Source: Gammaproteobacteria bacterium
Lineage (GTDB): Bacteria > Pseudomonadota > Gammaproteobacteria > Pseudomonadales > Azotimanducaceae
DNA: 64,000 bases
NCBI GenBank assembly: GCA_026708185.1
Contig: JAPOVK010000003.1
Span: forward strand, 74,799-138,798
Direction: 5' to 3'
Below the pieces are notes generated by a model, which saw nothing but the letters and a program-made list of their open reading frames with translations, was not told the DNA's origin and ran no database searches. Of the stretch, positions 1 through 8,166 are shown piece by piece; positions within the stretch are counted from its first letter, which is position 1; each line of letters opens with the position of its first letter. The translations under genes were made by a program, and so were the position numbers.

Positions 1-1036
1 GCTTGGCGAGGCGCCAAGGCGTCGCTGACAACTTCGCCGGCGCACCGGTCGCGTGCGCCGTGCGCCCGTCGATGCGCGTCTCGACCAGAAAACCCCGCGC
101 CGCGAACTGCTCGCTCTCACGCAACTCCTTGGCATCCTGGACCACGCCGGAGATGCAGCGGAGCTTGGCCAGGCCGTGGAACAGGTCCCACTTGAGCCGG
201 ATCGCCGATGACGCGGCCAGGCCGTTGCGGACCGGGCGCGTATCCTGCTGGTGGCGACCCCAAGCGTTCACGAACCGCTCGTCGAGGGCCAGGTCGTCCA
301 AGCCCAGGAAGCGCATGGCGTTCGTCCACTGCTGCCAATCGCCGTAGCCGTAGTTGATCAGTCCGTCCGCGGCGCGCCACAGCGGCCCCGGGCGACCACG
401 AGCGCGCTTGCCGTTGGGACCGAAGTCCGCGGCCCGACCGCCGATGAAAAGGCCCATCACCGCCCACGGCACACACGTCAACGCCGCGGCCTCCGTTTCG
501 CTGACATCCAAGCGCTCGCCGCCACCGCGATACAGTGCCGCCGCCGCCGCGATGAAGCCCGCGACGCCGGCGATGTAGCCCGTTTGGCGAACAGGAAGCT
601 GGAGCGGCGGCTCACCTTCGAGCCGGTTGATCGTCGCCCAACCGACCCGGGCACAGTTCGTCAGGTTGTTGCCCGGGACTTCGGCCAGTGGTCCGGTCAG
701 GCCATGCGGGGTGATCGAGAGATGAACAGCGCCCGGCGGCATGTCGGGGACGACGTGGTCCGTCGTGACCACGACGTCCGCGCCGGCCAGGGCGGTGGCG
801 ACATCGCCGTCGACGATCGCGGACCGCTTGTTCCAGTTCGCATAGGCATGGAGCAGCGAGCTTTCGGCACCGGGCGCGTCACCGAGAAACGGGGGTTCGT
901 GCCGCAGCGGATGCCCGTCCGGTGGCTCCAACATCGTGACCTCGGCCCCGAAATCCGCGAACAGGCGAGCGGCCCAGGCACCGGATAGCCGGGTGGACAG
1001 GTCGATAACGCGTAGTCCGGCAAAGGCTTCGGGCAT
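1..1036 (-). CDS. CaiB/BaiF family CoA-transferase (partial, 3' end outside window)
   Basis: Class III CoA-transferases move CoA between organic acids in the cytosol. The reverse strand reads openly from ATG at 1036 to the window edge, about 345 residues, beginning MPEAFAGLRVIDLSTRLSGA. This is the usual N-terminal strand and loop of the family, followed by ADFGAEVTMLEPPDG, where the CoA-binding Rossmann fold continues. The stop codon is outside the window. The substrate cannot be told. An in-frame GTG at 1105 overlaps the hicB stop, but I prefer ATG 1036 because the family begins only a few residues before GLRVIDL. The extra upstream codons may be a remnant of hicA (see findings). Family assignment is secure; specificity is unknown. 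Confidence 0.85.
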   Translation of the reverse strand, partial: MPEAFAGLRVIDLSTRLSGAWAARLFADFGAEVTMLEPPDGHPLRHEPPFLGDAPGAESSLLHAYANWNKRSAIVDGDVATALAGADVVVTTDHVVPDMPPGAVHLSITPHGLTGPLAEVPGNNLTNCARVGWATINRLEGEPPLQLPVRQTGYIAGVAGFIAAAAALYRGGGERLDVSETEAAALTCVPWAVMGLFIGGRAADFGPNGKRARGRPGPLWRAADGLINYGYGDWQQWTNAMRFLGLDDLALDERFVNAWGRHQQDTRPVRNGLAASSAIRLKWDLFHGLAKLRCISGVVQDAKELRESEQFAARGFLVETRIDGRTAHATGAPAKLSATPWRLAK

Positions 1037-1101
1037 CGCTGGATCGTCTCGCGCCAAGTCAGCGGCGCATTGTCCCGTGGCGGCGGCGACCTCTCGGTAG
1101 A

Positions 1102-1347
1102 TCACGGCGCGGAGACGACAGTCTCAAGCCATATCGGCTCCTGCAATGTCGGAAGACAGGTGCTGCGCGGGAGTGGCCGTCCCAGATCCTCGTAAAGCTC
1201 CACAACGGCCGCGAGGGCATCCTTGACGTTGTTGAGAGCATCGGCCACAGAATCTCCTTCGGTGACCAACTCCGGCAACAGCGGGGACGTTACGGGGTAT
1301 CCACCCTCAACCTGCGGCGTTAACACGAGCGGCAGCTTATAGTGCAT
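1102..1347 (-). CDS. HicB-like antitoxin, apparently without its HicA toxin
   Basis: This 81-residue protein begins MHYKLPLVLTPQVEGGYPVT and continues with SPLLPELVTEGDSVADAL. That is the partial RNase-H-like fold of HicB antitoxins, which neutralise the HicA mRNA interferase and usually repress their own operon. ATG 1347 is chosen over an in-frame ATG 54 bases upstream because it places the first beta strand at the N-terminus. No full HicA is visible on either side. The next reverse-strand start codon, a GTG overlapping the stop codon, runs into the CoA-transferase. HicB is therefore probably an orphan, which would leave it without an obvious partner. Confidence 0.75.
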   Translation of the reverse strand: MHYKLPLVLTPQVEGGYPVTSPLLPELVTEGDSVADALNNVKDALAAVVELYEDLGRPLPRSTCLPTLQEPIWLETVVSAP

Positions 1348-1466
1348 TTCCCGCGCCCCTAGGGAACAACACGACCCATGGTGGTTGTCTCTTGTCCACA
1401 ATTCAAGGATTGGTCAACGCGTTCGGTGTGGGTGGAAACCGGGAAGGGTCGCAGCATCGCGATCCC

Positions 1467-1754
1467 TTAGTCCGCCTCTGCCGTCACCGGATCGATCATG
1501 CGCTTGACCAGCGTGACCTCGCTTGCCGGGAAGCCGCTGCGCTCCGCATGTTCGTCGATCAGTCCCGGGTTGTCGGCAATGTAGATGCAGAAGGTCTTGT
1601 CGCCCGCGACGTAGGAGTGCTCCCACTGGATGTTCTTGTTCTCCGCCTTCATGGCGGCGAGCACGCTGTTCGACTTCTGGGATGCCTCGCGCAGCGCGTC
1701 GCGTTCGGCGGTGCCGATCTCAGGGATGTCTCTCTCGATCACGTATCTGGGCAT
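1467..1754 (-). CDS. DUF4242 domain protein
   Basis: A 95-residue protein beginning MPRYVIERDIPEIGTAERD, with a central EHSYVAGDKTFCIYIADN and a C-terminal region enriched in acidic residues. This matches the small DUF4242 family of ferredoxin-like-fold proteins, some of which bind nickel in actinomycetes. The ATG at 1754 has a GGAG-type ribosome site 8 bases upstream. It stands alone, with an imperfect palindrome about 35 bases upstream (see 1786). The biological role is not established, so only the family is claimed. Confidence 0.8.
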   Translation of the reverse strand: MPRYVIERDIPEIGTAERDALREASQKSNSVLAAMKAENKNIQWEHSYVAGDKTFCIYIADNPGLIDEHAERSGFPASEVTLVKRMIDPVTAEAD

Positions 1755-1785
1755 GTCTTGTCACTCCGGCGGGACGATTGGTCGG

Positions 1786-1799
1786 GCAATAATTGTTGC
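1786..1799 (-). promoter_or_regulatory. Imperfect palindrome upstream of the DUF4242 gene
   Basis: GCAATAATTGTTGC matches its own reverse complement at 12 of 14 positions and sits in a locally AT-rich spot about 32 bases before the DUF4242 start. It could be an operator or part of a promoter. No matching regulator is recognised nearby, so this is a weak call. Confidence 0.25.
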
Positions 1800-1850
1800 A
1801 TATCAACAGACCAGCACAGCGATATTCAACAAAAGCCACCCGACGGGTGT

Positions 1851-2987
1851 CTACGTTGTCCGGGCCGGGCGACCGGTTTCCAGCACGCTGTCCCCATACG
1901 CCTCGTACGCGCTGTCCGCCACCATGACATGCTGCGCCGCCGCCACCAGGTCCCGATGCACGCGTTGCAGGACGACGTCGTCTTGAATAGCTGCGGCACC
2001 TGCGTAGCGGAGGGCTCGACCGCCGATGGCTAGGCACTGCTCCGCCGTGAGGGCCGCTACGGCTTTCAGGTTCGCGGCCGCGTCGCGAACATCGCCGTCT
2101 CGCTCCACGGCATGTTCGAGGTCGGCCGCGCTCGCCCTTACCCCGGCAAGCAACGTCGTCCAATGCGCTTCCAACCGGCCCAGTTCGACCCGGAACGCTT
2201 GGCTTGCGGCGACGGTTGCCGAATCCCAGAGACGGCGTTTGGTCGCACTCGAGCGAATCGTCTCGTCCAGCGCCCGGCGGGCACCGCCGAGGGAAACTGC
2301 CGCGTGTTCCACGGGGATGCGCAGGCCCGCGTTGGCGTTGAAGAAGGACCCGCGCTGCTGCGCTCTGCACAACGCGCGGCGTCCCGGGACGAACACGTCG
2401 GTCACGGCATAGGTGCAACTCCCGGTGCCGCGCAACCCGGCGACGTGCCAGTCGTCGAGCACTTCGACCTCGGCGATCGGCACGGCAAGCGAGATGCCTC
2501 GCGTCTCGCCTTGGTCTTCGTTCAGGCAGTTGGCGACTATCCACTCCGCGTGCAGGATGCCGCTGCCAAAGCCCCATCGCCCCGTCGCGCGGTAACCCCC
2601 GGCTACGCGTTCGGCCCGCCCACTGGGTTTCAACGAGCCGGCCGCAACGGGCAGCCGCTCGCCGACAAACACTTCCGCGAAGCCCTCGTCCGGCAAGCTC
2701 GCAGCCATCGAGGCGATGACCGTGTTGCCGATCATCAGCGTCCAGCAGGCCGACATGTCGGCGCGGGCCAGTTGGACGATCGCGTCGACCTGGGTGACGA
2801 GGTCGATGTCGAAACCACCCGCCTCGCGCGGCACCCACATGCCGAATAGGCCCGCGGCGTGCATCGCCTCCGTCGCCTCCCGACACAGCGTGCGCAATCG
2901 CTCGGATTCCGCCGCCGTGCGGTCCAGGATGGGCGCGATCTCGGCAACGCGGTCGAGAACATGGGAAGCCTGTCGACCCAAGCTCAA
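1851..2987 (-). CDS. Acyl-CoA dehydrogenase-like flavoprotein (possible flavin-dependent monooxygenase)
   Basis: About 378 residues with the acyl-CoA dehydrogenase fold: an N-terminal helical domain (GLFGMWVPREAGGFDIDL), a middle beta domain (TGRWGFGSGILHAEWIVANC) and a C-terminal helical bundle (GGRALRYAGAAAIQDDVVLQ). The WGFGSG and GGRALRYAGA patterns resemble the HsaA/DszC hydroxylase branch more than classical dehydrogenases, and the catalytic Glu of fatty-acid enzymes is not obvious. The open frame extends upstream to 3056, but that stretch reads through a dispersed 45-bp repeat. A TTG at 2987 (or 2981), preceded by AGGAG, is therefore the likelier start. No reductase partner is adjacent. 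Confidence 0.72.
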   Translation of the reverse strand: MSLGRQASHVLDRVAEIAPILDRTAAESERLRTLCREATEAMHAAGLFGMWVPREAGGFDIDLVTQVDAIVQLARADMSACWTLMIGNTVIASMAASLPDEGFAEVFVGERLPVAAGSLKPSGRAERVAGGYRATGRWGFGSGILHAEWIVANCLNEDQGETRGISLAVPIAEVEVLDDWHVAGLRGTGSCTYAVTDVFVPGRRALCRAQQRGSFFNANAGLRIPVEHAAVSLGGARRALDETIRSSATKRRLWDSATVAASQAFRVELGRLEAHWTTLLAGVRASAADLEHAVERDGDVRDAAANLKAVAALTAEQCLAIGGRALRYAGAAAIQDDVVLQRVHRDLVAAAQHVMVADSAYEAYGDSVLETGRPARTT

Positions 2988-3000
2988 AGACTCCTCTGTC

Positions 3001-3045
3001 CTGCGAGGGGCACGCCCCTCGCGCTCCCCGGCTGAAGGCTCTTGC
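3001..3045 (-). repeat. Dispersed palindromic repeat, single copy
   Basis: On the reverse strand this reads like the tandem repeat unit at 56621-56710. It has an AGCCGGGGAG flank, a 9-bp GC-rich stem (GCGAGGGGC ... GCCCCTCGC) and a GCAAGAGCC flank. It lies in the leader of the acyl-CoA-dehydrogenase-like gene, where the frame happens to stay open through it. It looks like a REP-type extragenic palindrome. Confidence 0.7.
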
Positions 3046-3102
3046 CGTGCAACCAATCGAGCGTTACAACCTGTCGAAAGTCGTCACACGGATTCTTGAG
3101 CC

Positions 3103-3498
3103 ATGATCATACCCATCACCGCCCTTTACGCCGCGCTGCTGGTCGCGGTGTTCGTCGTCCTGACCGTGCGCATCGGGCTGGCGCGAGGCAGGACCGGCAT
3201 CTCCATGCTCGATGGCGGCAACGAGCAGGTTCTGGTGGACATGCGCCGGCATGGCAACTTCATCGAGCACGTGCCGCTGCTGCTCATCCTGATGGCCATC
3301 ATCGAGATCAACGACGGCAGCCCTGTGTTCCTGCACATCGTCGGCATCGCGCTGGTGATCTGCCGCATCGCCCACCCATTTGGGCTGCGCCACGACCGCG
3401 CGCAGACGCCGATGCGTCTACTTGGCGCAGCGGGGACGATTCTCGTGACAGTCGCGCTCGGGCTCATGGTGCTCTGGCAGGGATTGAGCGCGCTGTAG
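3103..3498 (+). CDS. MAPEG family membrane protein
   Basis: A 131-residue protein with four predicted membrane helices: MIIPITALYAALLVAVFVV, HVPLLLILMAIIEI, LHIVGIALVICRIAH, and a C-terminal helix ending GLMVLWQGLSAL. The second helix follows the ERHGNFIEHVP-like loop typical of MAPEG proteins (membrane-associated glutathione and eicosanoid enzymes). Bacterial members are inner-membrane proteins with possible glutathione-transferase or peroxidase activity. It ends 4 bases before the convergent Mo-hydroxylase gene, and its promoter region is shared with the divergent acyl-CoA-dehydrogenase-like gene. Confidence 0.85.
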   Translation: MIIPITALYAALLVAVFVVLTVRIGLARGRTGISMLDGGNEQVLVDMRRHGNFIEHVPLLLILMAIIEINDGSPVFLHIVGIALVICRIAHPFGLRHDRAQTPMRLLGAAGTILVTVALGLMVLWQGLSAL

Positions 3499-3501
3499 CT
3501 G

Positions 3502-5613
3502 TCAACCGGCGGCGACTTGCCGCAGCCGCTCCGGCGTCATGGGCAGATCCCGGACGCGCAAGCCGGTCGCCGCGAAGACGGCGTTGGCCAACGCTGCGGA
3601 CGTCGGACCCACTGTCGCTTCGCCAGCGCCCACCGGGTCGAGTTCGGGGTGGTCGACGAGCACGGTCTCGACGGTGGGCACTTCGCTGAAACGCAGGATC
3701 GGGTAGCTTTCCCAGTCGCGATTGGCTACGGCGCCTTCGGAATCGAAGGTCACCGCCTCCTTGAGACACCAGGACAGCGCCTGGATCGCGCCGCCCTCCA
3801 ACTGATTGCGCAAGCCGTCCGGATCGATCACGCGACCGGCGTCGGCGGCGATCCAGAGTTTGGCCACGCGGATTGCGGCCGTTGAGTCGTCCACGGCGAC
3901 CTCCGCGACCACGGCGGCGCAGCATTGCCGGTTCTTGTAGCGCGCGAGTCCCAGCCCCCGGTTGCCTGCCAATCCCCCGCTGGCGGCGAGCGCCGCATCG
4001 AGCACCGCCACGGCCCGGGCATCCTGGCCCAGGTGGCGGCGGCGAAACTCGTCGGGGCTGACATCCGCTTCATGGGCCAATTCGTCCATGAACGACTCGA
4101 TCGCGAAGACGTTGCCCTGCGCTCCCAAGCCGCGTAGCGCGGACGTGCGCACGGGCGCACCGGCGATGAAGTGCTTGGTGACTTCCTGGGCGGGGAAGGC
4201 ATAGATGGGCAACGCATTGCGGTGGATGCCGACTTCGGGAGCCAAGGCCGGGCGCGACGGACTCGGTTCGAGGGGTTCACCGAGGAGCCTCGCCGACAGC
4301 AGATCCACCCCGGCGGCACGCGGCGATGGCCGCGAGACGTGGGTGAAACCGTAGACGTCGTGCGTCCAAGCCGCCACCCGACCCCGCGCATCGAGCTTCG
4401 CGCCCATTTCAATGTGCATCGGCGGGCCCAGCGGCTCGAACCCGTGCTCGTCTTCGCGCGACCACTTGAGCAGCACCTTGCGCCCGGGCACGGCACGGGC
4501 CACGAGGGCGGCATCGAAGGCCGCGTCGTCGGCGCCGTTGTGGCCGTAGCAGCCCGCGCCAGCGACGTGACGGACCTCGATGCCATCCACGTCAAGCCCC
4601 GTTGCGCGGGCGATCACCCCGCGCAACGACTCGATCCCCTGGCTTGCGCTTTCGATGACGAGGCGCGGCGCTGACGCAAGCCCGTCCGCGTGCCAGAGGG
4701 CGGAAGCGGCCGACGGTCCCAGCGAGGCGTGCATCAGGAACGGGCGCGAGTAGGTCGCACGAAAGGTCGTCGGGATCTCCCGCCGCGGTCCCCGCACCGG
4801 TCGGCCATCGCGGATCGGGAATGCCGCGGCAGCAGCGCGGCGTTGTTCGTCGATCTCGGCGCGCGGACTCCTCAACGCGAGTCGCCAGCGCGCCTTGTCG
4901 GCAACACGTTCCGCCCAGCGTACGGCTTCGGATTCGCTCGGATGCGCAACCGCAACGAAGCTGCCATCCACCACCAATGTCCCCGGCGATGCGACGCGAA
5001 TGTCCAGTTCGGCCAAGCGGTGGTTGACCGAGGGTGGCCGGACGAGGCGCGCATGGAGCTCGGCGGGCGCGTCGTGGACGAACGCGGCGGCAGTGGCCTT
5101 CGCCTCGACGTCCACCCGACGCTGTCCCGCATGGCCCACCCAACGGTACTCGGCCGGCGGCTTCTCCGGTGTGTGCTCCGGAATCTCGAAGTCCAAAAAA
5201 GCCGCGTCGATAAGTTGCCAATAGTCCAAACGCTCGTTGACCCCCGGGGCCCTGATCTCGCCGTCGGCCACGTCGAGACGCGCCACCGGCACGCCCAGGC
5301 GATTCGATGCCCGCTCGAGCAGCAAGCGGCGCGCCCATGCACTGGCCTGGCGCAGGTTCGCGCCACTGGTCTCGATCGACATCGAACCGGCCGTCGTGCC
5401 TTCGTCAGGCGTTCGCCCGGTGTGCGCGGACACGACCTCGACGCGTCCGGGCTCGACGTCGAGTTCCTCCGCGACGACCGTGCGCAGCGCTGTGAGCAGG
5501 CCCTGGCCGATCTCCACCTTGCCGGTCAGGGCGACCACACGACCGTCGTCGGTCAGCCGAATCCAGCGGCCCAGCGACGGGACCGTCGTCAAACCGGGCG
5601 GCAGCGGTGTCAC
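3502..5613 (-). CDS. Molybdopterin-binding subunit of an IorB/xanthine-dehydrogenase-family oxidoreductase
   Basis: This 703-residue large subunit of a two-subunit molybdenum hydroxylase would oxidise aldehydes or N-heterocycles using water. Recognisable blocks are GKVEIGQGLLTALRTVVAEE near the N-terminus, the Mo-domain segment GLGAQGNVFAIESFMDEL, and VGAGEATVGPTSAALANAV near the C-terminus, where the catalytic Glu of the family sits. I choose GTG at 5613, which overlaps the stop of the [2Fe-2S] gene as GTGA. Starting at the ATG at 5670 would overlap that gene by about 60 bases. No FAD subunit is present, as in isoquinoline-oxidoreductase-type enzymes that pass electrons to cytochromes. No Tat signal is visible on this subunit. 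Confidence 0.85.
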   Translation of the reverse strand: MTPLPPGLTTVPSLGRWIRLTDDGRVVALTGKVEIGQGLLTALRTVVAEELDVEPGRVEVVSAHTGRTPDEGTTAGSMSIETSGANLRQASAWARRLLLERASNRLGVPVARLDVADGEIRAPGVNERLDYWQLIDAAFLDFEIPEHTPEKPPAEYRWVGHAGQRRVDVEAKATAAAFVHDAPAELHARLVRPPSVNHRLAELDIRVASPGTLVVDGSFVAVAHPSESEAVRWAERVADKARWRLALRSPRAEIDEQRRAAAAAFPIRDGRPVRGPRREIPTTFRATYSRPFLMHASLGPSAASALWHADGLASAPRLVIESASQGIESLRGVIARATGLDVDGIEVRHVAGAGCYGHNGADDAAFDAALVARAVPGRKVLLKWSREDEHGFEPLGPPMHIEMGAKLDARGRVAAWTHDVYGFTHVSRPSPRAAGVDLLSARLLGEPLEPSPSRPALAPEVGIHRNALPIYAFPAQEVTKHFIAGAPVRTSALRGLGAQGNVFAIESFMDELAHEADVSPDEFRRRHLGQDARAVAVLDAALAASGGLAGNRGLGLARYKNRQCCAAVVAEVAVDDSTAAIRVAKLWIAADAGRVIDPDGLRNQLEGGAIQALSWCLKEAVTFDSEGAVANRDWESYPILRFSEVPTVETVLVDHPELDPVGAGEATVGPTSAALANAVFAATGLRVRDLPMTPERLRQVAAG

Positions 5614-6053
5614 CAGCCGGCCAACGCCGTTAGCGCCCGCAGCACGCGCGGCTGGCTGCCGCAGCGGCATAGCTGCGCATCCAGGGCCTCGGCGATCTGG
5701 TCGCGCGTCGGATGCGGATCAACCCGGAACAGCGCCTCCGCGGCAACGACGATGCCCGGCAGGCAGTAGCCGCACTGCGTGGCGTTCGCGTCGATGAGAG
5801 CGCGCCGCACGGCGCCATCCATGCCCGCCGAGGTCTCCACGTGGCGATTCGCAACGGCACCCGCCGGCAGGGTGCACGCGTACTCCGGGGAGCCGTCCAC
5901 GAGAACCCGACAGGCGCCGCACTGCTCCAGACCGCAACCGAACTTGGGTGTCATCTCGCGCAGACCATCATCGCGCAGGACGTAGATCAGCGGCGTGTCG
6001 CGCTGGTCTTCGCTGAACTGAGCGGCTCGCCCGTCGAGCCGGAACGCGATCAT
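5610..6053 (-). CDS. [2Fe-2S] iron-sulfur subunit of the Mo oxidoreductase
   Basis: A 147-residue electron-transfer subunit. The plant-type cluster ligands are C40, C45, C48 and C60 (FGCGLEQCGACRV...YAC), and the second helical cluster uses C94, C97, C129 and C131 (QCGYC...LCRCG). This is the standard pair of clusters in IorA/XdhC-like subunits. ATG 6053 is chosen because it gives the usual short beta strand (MIAFRLDGRA) before the first cluster; the open frame further upstream is not conserved-looking. It lies 14 bases after the thiolase-like gene and is translationally coupled to the large subunit. Confidence 0.9.
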   Translation of the reverse strand: MIAFRLDGRAAQFSEDQRDTPLIYVLRDDGLREMTPKFGCGLEQCGACRVLVDGSPEYACTLPAGAVANRHVETSAGMDGAVRRALIDANATQCGYCLPGIVVAAEALFRVDPHPTRDQIAEALDAQLCRCGSQPRVLRALTALAGW

Positions 6054-6067
6054 TGACTGCCCACAGG

Positions 6068-7576
6068 TTAGAACGTCAGCGCGCCGCTTTGCGCAAGCCG
6101 CGCACGACGACCGCAGAACTCCTCGCTGGCCATGGCGGCAAGCACCTCGGGATCTTCCGTATTGCCCCAGCTCCGGCGCCCGTCGTCGAGACGGCACGCC
6201 GCCAGCCCGATCGTCGGCCCATCGGCGCCGTACATCACGGTGTACGACTCGATGTCGACTTCCCCTTCGAAACCCACGGCCACGTCGCGCGTCGGCGTGG
6301 CATCGATCTCCTCCTGCGGCTCGACATGCCGAAAACGCCCGGCGGGCGGTTCCGTGGCGTAGATGCCGAAAGCGTGCTTGGTGATGAATCCGCCGTTGCT
6401 CGTGACGAGGCCGATCTCGCCCGGATGCTCGCGCAGGACCTCGGCCATTCGGGCAATGGCGTGCATGACGTAGTTGTTCAAGGGCCCGCCGCCGAACGTG
6501 AGACCGCCGGTGACCGTGAGCGGGCGATCCTCGCCGAGACCCAACTCCGCCGCCGCGACCTGCACCGCGGAGGGGAAGCAGCTATAGAGATCAGCGTGGT
6601 CGATGTCGTCCACCTCGACCTCGGCCAGCTCCAGGCAGCGCCCGCCGGCGATGCGGATGGCCGGAGAGCTGTGCAGGTTGTCGCGGTTGGACACGGCGTA
6701 GGTGTCATGGGCTTCGGTCGCGGCCCACGGGTAGACCCACTTGTCCCTGGCGATGCCGAGCCTTCGGGCCATGCCCGTAGAGCACAGTATCAGGGCCGCC
6801 GCCTGGTCCACGTTGCTGTTCGAGTTCATGAGCTTCGGATAGGGAAAGGAGACGGGGCGGTTGAAGGCGCTAGGCGTGCGGATCTCCTCCGCGGTCATGG
6901 CCTCGCGGATCCACGCGTGTGGATTGTCGGCAGCCACGCGGCTGAACCCGGCCCAAAGCTCGGAGACGCGCCGGATGTGCGCGTCGAGCGTCTCGCCACG
7001 TGCGAACCGGATGGCGTTCTCGAAAATGGGGTACATCTGGATCGGCTGAACGATGCCACGCTCGGCTTCGATGCGGTGGCGCATCTTCAACTCGTCCCCG
7101 AAACGCCGATCGGGATCGCCGGGGACGTCGCGCCAGTGCAGTTCGACCCCGGCACGGCGCGCCTTGGCCTGTGTGCGTCCACATTCGGCCCCGGCGAGCA
7201 CGATGACCTTGTCCGCGTCGCGCTGGATCTCCAAGGCGCTCGCGGTCAGCACCGACTGCACGGAGTTGCCGCCCCACATCGACACGCCCGTTTCAGCGCT
7301 CGGACTGCCGATCGCTTCCGCGACGGCACGGGCGGGATTCTCATAGGGCCACATGCCGCGAATCACGCGCACGGCCGTCGCACGCGCCAGCAGCGCTCCC
7401 GAGCCCGCGTCCTCCGCCGCCTCGCGAACCGCGTCGATCATGAGGTCGATAGGCTCCTTGCCGAGCCCGGCCACCGGGTCCGCATCGCGCTGTTCGAGTT
7501 GGGCAATGCCCACCAGTACGGGGGCGGAATCGGCGTGAGGCATGGACTTGACGGCGATCAGCGAGGGAGTGCGCAT
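6068..7576 (-). CDS. Thiolase-fold protein (acetyl-CoA acetyltransferase-like)
   Basis: About 502 residues with thiolase-fold signatures: APVLVGIAQ at the N-terminus, DKVIVLAGAECG in the middle, DHADLYSCFPSAVQVAA, and the C-terminal glycine-rich GGLTFGGGPLNNYVMHAIA. Where catalytic thiolases have a nucleophilic Cys, this reads WGGNSVQSVLTAS. That is seen in the acetyl-CoA-acetyltransferase-annotated branch with an extra C-terminal domain, so condensing activity is doubtful. A second in-frame ATG at 7543 may be the real start, since neither site has a strong ribosome site. It is first in an apparent operon with the Mo oxidoreductase genes. Confidence 0.8.
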   Translation of the reverse strand: MRTPSLIAVKSMPHADSAPVLVGIAQLEQRDADPVAGLGKEPIDLMIDAVREAAEDAGSGALLARATAVRVIRGMWPYENPARAVAEAIGSPSAETGVSMWGGNSVQSVLTASALEIQRDADKVIVLAGAECGRTQAKARRAGVELHWRDVPGDPDRRFGDELKMRHRIEAERGIVQPIQMYPIFENAIRFARGETLDAHIRRVSELWAGFSRVAADNPHAWIREAMTAEEIRTPSAFNRPVSFPYPKLMNSNSNVDQAAALILCSTGMARRLGIARDKWVYPWAATEAHDTYAVSNRDNLHSSPAIRIAGGRCLELAEVEVDDIDHADLYSCFPSAVQVAAAELGLGEDRPLTVTGGLTFGGGPLNNYVMHAIARMAEVLREHPGEIGLVTSNGGFITKHAFGIYATEPPAGRFRHVEPQEEIDATPTRDVAVGFEGEVDIESYTVMYGADGPTIGLAACRLDDGRRSWGNTEDPEVLAAMASEEFCGRRARLAQSGALTF

Positions 7577-7623
7577 ACTACAAGCGCGGTGCGCCGCTGT
7601 CCGGCTTACCCGGGCGCGGTATA

Positions 7624-8151
7624 TTGACAGCCGAAAGCCCCGGGAACGGCTTCTTTCGCCTGGTGCCGCGCCCGCACATGCCGCTGGTGCTCACCGTTGC
7701 GGTTGCGCTCGACGACTTCCAGCGCGCCAACGGCGGCACGCAGATCGTCCCCGGCAGCCAGCTTTGGCCCGCGGAGCGAAAGCCAACCGAGGAGGAGGTG
7801 GTTTACGCGGAAATGCCCACCGGGGCGATGCTGCTGTGGGACGGTGCGCTATTCCACGGCGGTGGTGGGAACGCCTCTGCGTCGACCCGCCGCACGCTGA
7901 CGCTGAACTACACGCGCGGCTGGCTGCGCACACAGTTCAACCAGTATCTGTCCATACCGCGGGACACAGTGCTGAAGTTGCCGCCCGAGCTGCAGACGGA
8001 CCTCGGCTACCACCGCAGCATGACCGGCCTCGGCTCCTGCGAGGGCGAAGACCCGCTCAAGTACCTCGGCAAGCTGATGGACGCGGGGGGAGACGGCGCG
8101 CAAACGGAGATCGGCCTCGAGTCCCGGATCAGGGCTCAGGCTGACGCGTAA
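7624..8151 (+). pseudogene. 5'-truncated phytanoyl-CoA dioxygenase (PhyH) remnant
   Basis: The 175-codon frame encodes only the C-terminal half of a PhyH-type Fe(II)/2-oxoglutarate dioxygenase: VALDDFQRANGGTQIVPGSQ, then GAMLLWDGALFHGGGGNAS with the distal iron His, and a helical tail. The N-terminal half with the HxD iron ligands is absent, and only a TTG is available as a start. The last codons (RAQADA and stop) fall inside a 48-bp repeat also found at 10400, so the natural C-terminus may be lost too. It is most likely inactive. Confidence 0.7.
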
Positions 8152-8163
8152 TACGGGACGACG
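8116..8163 (+). repeat. 48-bp direct repeat, copy 1
   Basis: This stretch matches 10400-10447 in the same orientation at 44 of 48 positions. Copy 2 covers the last codons of the LarA-family gene. Copy 1 ends the PhyH remnant and keeps the same reverse-strand reading (VVPYYASA, stop), so it looks like a detached piece of a LarA 3' end. Confidence 0.8.
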
Positions 8164-8166
8164 GGC

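Noticed and set aside
251-988. 245-codon plus frame over the CoA-transferase
   Set aside because: The reverse strand encodes a clear CaiB/BaiF protein across the same region.
1348-1466. Possible HicA toxin upstream of hicB
   Set aside because: No HicA fold or catalytic His segment is readable in any frame; only short fragments.
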